Source: GWC2-45-19 sp964358085
GTDB lineage: Bacteria > Patescibacteriota > Microgenomatia > CAZETR01 > Amesbacteraceae
Direction: 5' to 3'
Assembly: GCA_964358085.1 (NCBI GenBank)
Contig: CAYHNU010000028.1
Location: 1-8,670, forward strand
Length of the DNA: 8,670 bases
In this document: one piece after another, positions 5,525 through 8,670 of the stretch
Numbering within the stretch: the stretch's first letter is position 1
Layout: every line of letters begins with the position of its first letter
Program-made: the position numbers and the translations under genes
The notes under the pieces: generated by a model
What the model was told of the DNA's origin: nothing
The model's database searches: none
Seen by the model: only the letters and a program-made list of their open reading frames with translations

Positions 5525-5941
5525 ATGACTACTAAGGCTACTAATAAAACTCTCGAAGAAAACTGGAAGCGGGCTCTGGCCGATTATCGCAATCTGGTAA
5601 AAAGGGTAGAAGCCGACAAAAAAGACTTTGTCACTTACGCCACGGCCAATATTATGACCAAACTTTTGCCCACTATGGACGTTTTGAAGCTGGCCGCCAC
5701 CCATTCCCAAGACCAAGGGGTGCAAATGGCTGTCAAGCAGTTTCAGGATGTTTTAGCCGGAGAAGGCCTGCAAGAAATTTCTCCCACTGTAGGCGATGTT
5801 TACGACCATTCCTTGCATGAGTGTCTTGAAACTTTACCCGGAGAGTCCGATAATACCCTTGCAGAAATTATTACCAAAGGTTATAAAATTAACAATTATG
5901 TTATTCGCCCTGCCAAAGTGAAAGTTTTTAAACATGAGTAA
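5525..5941 (+). CDS. grpE: GrpE, DnaK nucleotide exchange factor (short form)
   Basis: GrpE is the co-chaperone that releases ADP from DnaK to reset the Hsp70 cycle. The 138-residue product keeps the helical dimer segment (ENWKRALADYRNLVKRVE), the four-helix region (IMTKLLPTMDVLKLA) and the C-terminal beta domain that contacts the DnaK ATPase lobe (GLQEISPTVGDVYDHSLHE and GYKINNYVIRPAKVKV). It is shorter than E. coli GrpE (about 197 residues), mainly because the long acidic N-terminal extension and part of the paired helix are missing. That part is linked to substrate mimicry and thermosensing in other species. It starts two bases after hrcA, and its last 8 bp (ATGAGTAA) overlap the dnaK start, indicating coupled translation and matched expression. 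Confidence 0.93.
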   Translation: MTTKATNKTLEENWKRALADYRNLVKRVEADKKDFVTYATANIMTKLLPTMDVLKLAATHSQDQGVQMAVKQFQDVLAGEGLQEISPTVGDVYDHSLHECLETLPGESDNTLAEIITKGYKINNYVIRPAKVKVFKHE

Positions 5942-7811
5942 AATTATTGGCATTGATCTAGGTACCACTAATTCCTGTGTCGCCGTTATGGAGGGCGGCA
6001 CTCCCAAGGTTATCCCCGCTGCGGACACCGGCCGCAACACTACCCCCTCTATTGTGGAGCCGGTCAAAAATCTGGTGGGTGACGTGGCTAAACGCCAGAT
6101 GATCCTTAACTCCAAGAACACTATTTATTCCATCAAGCGTTTGATGGGCCGCAAGTTTTCTGATCCTGAAGTCAAAAGAACCATGGAAATGGTTCCTTAC
6201 AAAATCGTGGCCGGTAAAGACAACATGGCTTGCGTTGAGGTCGAAGGTAAGACCTACACTCCCCAGGAAATTTCCGCTAAGGTTCTCCAGGCCATGAAAA
6301 CCCACGCCGAGGCGTACCTTGGTGGCCCAGTTGACCGGGCCGTAATTACTGTCCCCGCTTATTTCGATGACTCCCAACGCCAGGCTACCAAGCAAGCCGG
6401 TGAAATTGCCGGACTCAAAGTCGAAAGAATAATCAACGAACCTACTGCCGCGGCTCTGGCCTACGGTCTGGATAAGAAAAACGCCCACACCGTGGCCGTC
6501 TATGATTTGGGAGGAGGCACCTTTGATATTTCTATCCTCGAGCTGGGCGATGGAGTCTTTGAAGTCAAAGCCACCAACGGCGACACCCACCTGGGCGGAG
6601 ATGACTTCGACCAGCTAATAATGAATTGGATAGTTGACGAGTTCAAAAAAGACAACGGCGTAGATCTCAAAAAAGACACCCAGGCTCTCCAGCGCGTCCG
6701 CGATGCCGCCGAGAAAGCCAAAATTGAGCTGTCTTCCGCTATGGAGACCGAAATTAATCAGCCCTATATCACCCAGAATAACGGCCAGCCTCTGCATTTA
6801 AACCTCAAACTTACCCGGGCCAAACTGGAATTCTTGGTAGACTCTCTCATCCAAAAAACAATTACTCCGGTCAAGGCTTGTCTCAAAGACGCCAAAATCG
6901 ACACCTCCAAAATAGACGAGGTGGTCCTGGTCGGTGGTATGACCCGTATGCCGGCCGTCATTGAGGTCGTCAAAAAATTCTTTGGCAAAGAGCCCAATAA
7001 ATCTGTCAATCCCGACGAGGTGGTCGCCGTCGGTGCCGCTATTCAAGGAGGAGTCCTAACCGGCGACGTCAAAGACGTGGTCCTTCTGGATGTCACCCCC
7101 CTCACCTTAGGTCTGGAAACTCTGGGATCAGTCATGACCCCTCTCATTGAGAGAAATACCACCATCCCCACTTCCAAATCTCAAATTTTCTCGACAGCCG
7201 CCGATACTCAAACTTCCGTAGAAATCCACGTCCTCCAAGGCGAACGTCCCATGGCGGTAGACAACAAGACTCTCGGCCGCTTTATCCTGGACGGCATTCC
7301 TCCCGCCCCTCGTGGCGTGCCTCAAATAGAAGTCACTTTCGACATCGACGCTTCCGGCATTCTCAATGTCAAAGCCCTCGACAAAGCTACCAACAAAATG
7401 CAGCATATTTCCATTACCAACTCCACTAATTTAGACGAGAAAGAAGTTGAGCGTATGCGCAAAGAAGCCGAAACCCACGCCGCCGAAGACGCCGAGAAAA
7501 AATCTAAAATAGAAGCCAAAAACCAAGCGGACAGCCTCGTCTTTACTGCAGAGAAAACTCTCAAAGACGCTGGCGACAAAGCTTCTGCCGAATTGAAAAA
7601 AGAAGTCGAAGACAAAATTAAAGCTCTTAAAGATATTTTAGAGTCTGGTACCAAAGAAGATTTAGAAGCCAAATCCAAAGACCTCATGGATTCTCTGCAA
7701 AAATTAGGAGCCGAAATGTATAAGCAAACTCCTCCTCCTACGGAAGAAAAACCTACAAAAGAAAAACCAGCCGACGCCAAAAAAGCCGAAGAAGGGGAAG
7801 TGGTAAATTGA
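5934..7811 (+). CDS. dnaK: Chaperone DnaK (Hsp70)
   Basis: This is a full-length 625-residue ATP-dependent chaperone that binds unfolded hydrophobic segments, working with GrpE and a J-protein. The ATPase domain shows phosphate-1 motif IGIDLGTTNS (5-14), phosphate-2 motif DLGGGTFD (191-198) and adenosine motif VLVGGMTR (331-338). The interdomain linker VVLLDVTP is at 382-389. A substrate-binding beta domain runs to about 500 and a helical lid to about 595. The tail is low-complexity Pro/Lys/Glu and ends EEGEVVN. The ATPase lobe includes the segment found in diderm-type DnaK (around IKRLMGRKFSDPEVKR and VPYKIV) that classical Gram-positive DnaK lacks. The ATG overlaps the grpE stop. No dnaJ follows, so a J-protein must be encoded elsewhere. 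Its stop codon lies within the -35 hexamer of the next promoter. Confidence 0.98.
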   Translation: MSKIIGIDLGTTNSCVAVMEGGTPKVIPAADTGRNTTPSIVEPVKNLVGDVAKRQMILNSKNTIYSIKRLMGRKFSDPEVKRTMEMVPYKIVAGKDNMACVEVEGKTYTPQEISAKVLQAMKTHAEAYLGGPVDRAVITVPAYFDDSQRQATKQAGEIAGLKVERIINEPTAAALAYGLDKKNAHTVAVYDLGGGTFDISILELGDGVFEVKATNGDTHLGGDDFDQLIMNWIVDEFKKDNGVDLKKDTQALQRVRDAAEKAKIELSSAMETEINQPYITQNNGQPLHLNLKLTRAKLEFLVDSLIQKTITPVKACLKDAKIDTSKIDEVVLVGGMTRMPAVIEVVKKFFGKEPNKSVNPDEVVAVGAAIQGGVLTGDVKDVVLLDVTPLTLGLETLGSVMTPLIERNTTIPTSKSQIFSTAADTQTSVEIHVLQGERPMAVDNKTLGRFILDGIPPAPRGVPQIEVTFDIDASGILNVKALDKATNKMQHISITNSTNLDEKEVERMRKEAETHAAEDAEKKSKIEAKNQADSLVFTAEKTLKDAGDKASAELKKEVEDKIKALKDILESGTKEDLEAKSKDLMDSLQKLGAEMYKQTPPPTEEKPTKEKPADAKKAEEGEVVN

Positions 7812-7836
7812 CAACCAATCGTCTCTCCAGTAAAGT
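7808..7836 (+). promoter_or_regulatory. Promoter of the DUF5671-like gene, overlapping the dnaK stop
   Basis: TTGACA (7808-7813, perfect -35), a 17-nt spacer and TAAAGT (7831-7836, four of six) form a promoter whose -10 ends 7 nt before the ATG at 7843. The dnaK TGA stop (7809-7811) lies inside the -35. No terminator or Shine-Dalgarno sequence is visible between the two genes, so a separate leaderless transcript is likely, possibly alongside readthrough from dnaK. Confidence 0.6.
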
Positions 7837-7842
7837 TAAACA

Positions 7843-8379
7843 ATGCCTACTTCTGAATTAGAAATGTCGTCTTCGCAAGCCACTCAGTTTCCCCCTATCC
7901 CCAAAACCAATTTTAGTATGTGGATTACTTTTCAATATGTAGTTGAGTTTATTACACTTTACGTTTGGGCCACCGCGTTCGGAGGAATTATCCATTACGC
8001 AATAGACAAGAACTTTCCAGATCTTCTAAAAAACACAACATACACATCACTTATCGGCTCTTATATTATGCCGGGTTATTTGTCTGCTCTAATAGTTTCC
8101 TATCCAATTTTCGCTTTTCTATATTTAATTCTCAAAAAACAAGAAGGACAAAATTCAGAAATTAAAAACATTAAAATCCGCAAGATCTTAATTTATTTCA
8201 CCCTGGTTATAGCCTTTATTATTTTGATCAGCCAACTTATTTCCGGAGTCTTTAGTTTCCTCAACGGATCCGCATCTCTAAACTCTTTTATGCACATTCT
8301 GGCTACAATCCTCATAGTAGGTTCGATATTCCTTTGTTTTCTATTTAGTGTTAGGGAAGACCGGAAAGTAAATGCTTAA
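7843..8379 (+). CDS. Four-helix membrane protein, DUF5671-like
   Basis: This 178-residue protein has about 25 polar N-terminal residues followed by four hydrophobic helices at about 26-51, 75-97, 114-139 and 148-170, and a short charged tail. The pattern, with IRKILIYFTLVIAFIILIS and a Phe-Leu-Asn-Gly (FLNG) segment before the last helix, resembles the DUF5671 family as I remember it. That family is common in Patescibacteria and has no established function. The annotated ATG at 7843 fits the promoter spacing; an in-frame ATG at 7864 is the alternative start. Its coding sequence is more AT-rich than dnaK. The stop region overlaps the start of the next gene by 8 bp (ATGCTTAA), so the two are probably co-translated and may work together. 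No catalytic residues are apparent. Confidence 0.7.
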   Translation: MPTSELEMSSSQATQFPPIPKTNFSMWITFQYVVEFITLYVWATAFGGIIHYAIDKNFPDLLKNTTYTSLIGSYIMPGYLSALIVSYPIFAFLYLILKKQEGQNSEIKNIKIRKILIYFTLVIAFIILISQLISGVFSFLNGSASLNSFMHILATILIVGSIFLCFLFSVREDRKVNA

Positions 8380-8670
8380 ACATATTATTCTAATTATTGT
8401 TCTGACAACCCTCGTTTTTTCCACTGTTTTATACGGGTTTATCTCCGGGGGTTCACCTATTGAAATTAGAAACCAAAAGTTGGATCAAGCCCAAATTGCC
8501 AAAGTCCAGTCTACCTCTCCAATTATTGATCGGTATTTTCAAACAAACCAAAAACTCCCCCAAACCCTTAATGAAGTATTCAACAGTCCCCAGACTAATA
8601 ATGGTTTAGAGTATGTAAAAAATGGAGATTTTTCTTATAGCCTTTGCGCAAATTTTTTATCTGACGCTCC
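8372..8670 (+). CDS. Single-pass membrane or secreted protein, 5' part only
   Basis: The 99 visible residues begin MLKHIILIIVLTTLVFS and stay open to the window edge. An N-terminal hydrophobic helix (about 4-25) is followed by a charged helical stretch (IEIRNQKLDQAQIAKVQS), a segment of the type IIDRYFQTNQKLPQTLNEV, and then Asn/Tyr-rich sequence containing YSLCANF. The order resembles small Patescibacterial proteins that often sit beside DUF5671 genes, with a helix followed by a Tyr-x-x-x-x-x-x-Leu-Pro-x-x-Leu pattern; this is recalled, not searched. The helix-then-globular plan recalls pseudopilins, but no GFxxxE prepilin motif is present. The ATG overlaps the previous stop by 8 bp, and a weak GGAAAG lies 3 bases upstream. 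Function unknown; probably a partner of the upstream membrane protein, with the soluble part outside the cell. Confidence 0.7.
   Translation, partial: MLKHIILIIVLTTLVFSTVLYGFISGGSPIEIRNQKLDQAQIAKVQSTSPIIDRYFQTNQKLPQTLNEVFNSPQTNNGLEYVKNGDFSYSLCANFLSDA

Noticed and set aside
5958..6590. 210-residue minus-strand open frame opposite dnaK
   Set aside because: It is a mirror of dnaK codon bias, with no family features and no promoter or ribosome-binding site.
7708..7811. Possible frameshift or foreign tail in the DnaK C-terminus
   Set aside because: A low-complexity Pro/Lys/Glu tail is normal for DnaK, and the frame is continuous from the lid.
7322..7843. 173-residue minus-strand open frame opposite the dnaK 3' end
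   Set aside because: Its Ser/Leu/Ala-rich composition is that expected from the antisense of a Lys/Glu/Ala-rich lid and tail.
8372..8670. Type IV pilin or pseudopilin
   Set aside because: There is no prepilin peptidase motif (GFxxxE), and the helix starts at the extreme N-terminus as in a signal anchor.

Overview
The window reads as a compact bacterial chromosome segment, probably from the Candidate Phyla Radiation (Patescibacteria), most likely a Microgenomates-like lineage. The evidence is dense packing with overlapping genes, slimmed-down HrcA and GrpE proteins, a DUF5671-type four-helix membrane protein followed by a small single-helix protein, a winged-helix/Nudix fusion, and a membrane-anchored GH39-like glycosidase. 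This placement is inferred from gene content; no rRNA or tRNA is present to confirm it. No stretch longer than 300 bases lacks a gene.

Layout: (1) 1-588, plus strand, the 3' end of a MurJ-type lipid II flippase. (2) 560-1469, minus strand, a winged-helix/Nudix gene with a 65-residue hypothetical gene coupled behind it; the small gene runs 29 bp into the end of murJ. (3) 1547-3433, plus strand, lepA (EF4), which carries three patches of 7-nt-periodic simple repeat inside its reading frame, one of them a clear insertion of about 30 residues. (4) 3396-4712, minus strand, a membrane-anchored GH39-like glycosidase whose 3' end overlaps lepA by 38 bp. (5) 4779-7811, plus strand, a heat-shock operon hrcA-grpE-dnaK preceded by a CIRCE operator; no dnaJ follows. 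(6) 7843-8670, plus strand, a DUF5671-like membrane protein and the start of a partner gene that runs off the window.

The heat-shock genes form a self-contained unit. HrcA should bind CIRCE (4751-4777), which covers the hrcA promoter, and so repress itself together with GrpE (nucleotide exchange factor) and DnaK (Hsp70). The same short intergenic region holds a back-to-back promoter for the glycosidase that shares the -35 element, so HrcA could also affect that gene.

The strongest unexpected patterns are two. First, lepA, GH39 and the DUF5671 gene each have a promoter-like -10 hexamer ending exactly 7 nt before the start codon, and hrcA has one 10 nt before, so most transcripts here are predicted to be leaderless. 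Second, heptanucleotide repeats have been absorbed into a conserved translation GTPase. I found no CRISPR array, transposase, toxin-antitoxin pair, RNA gene or defence system.
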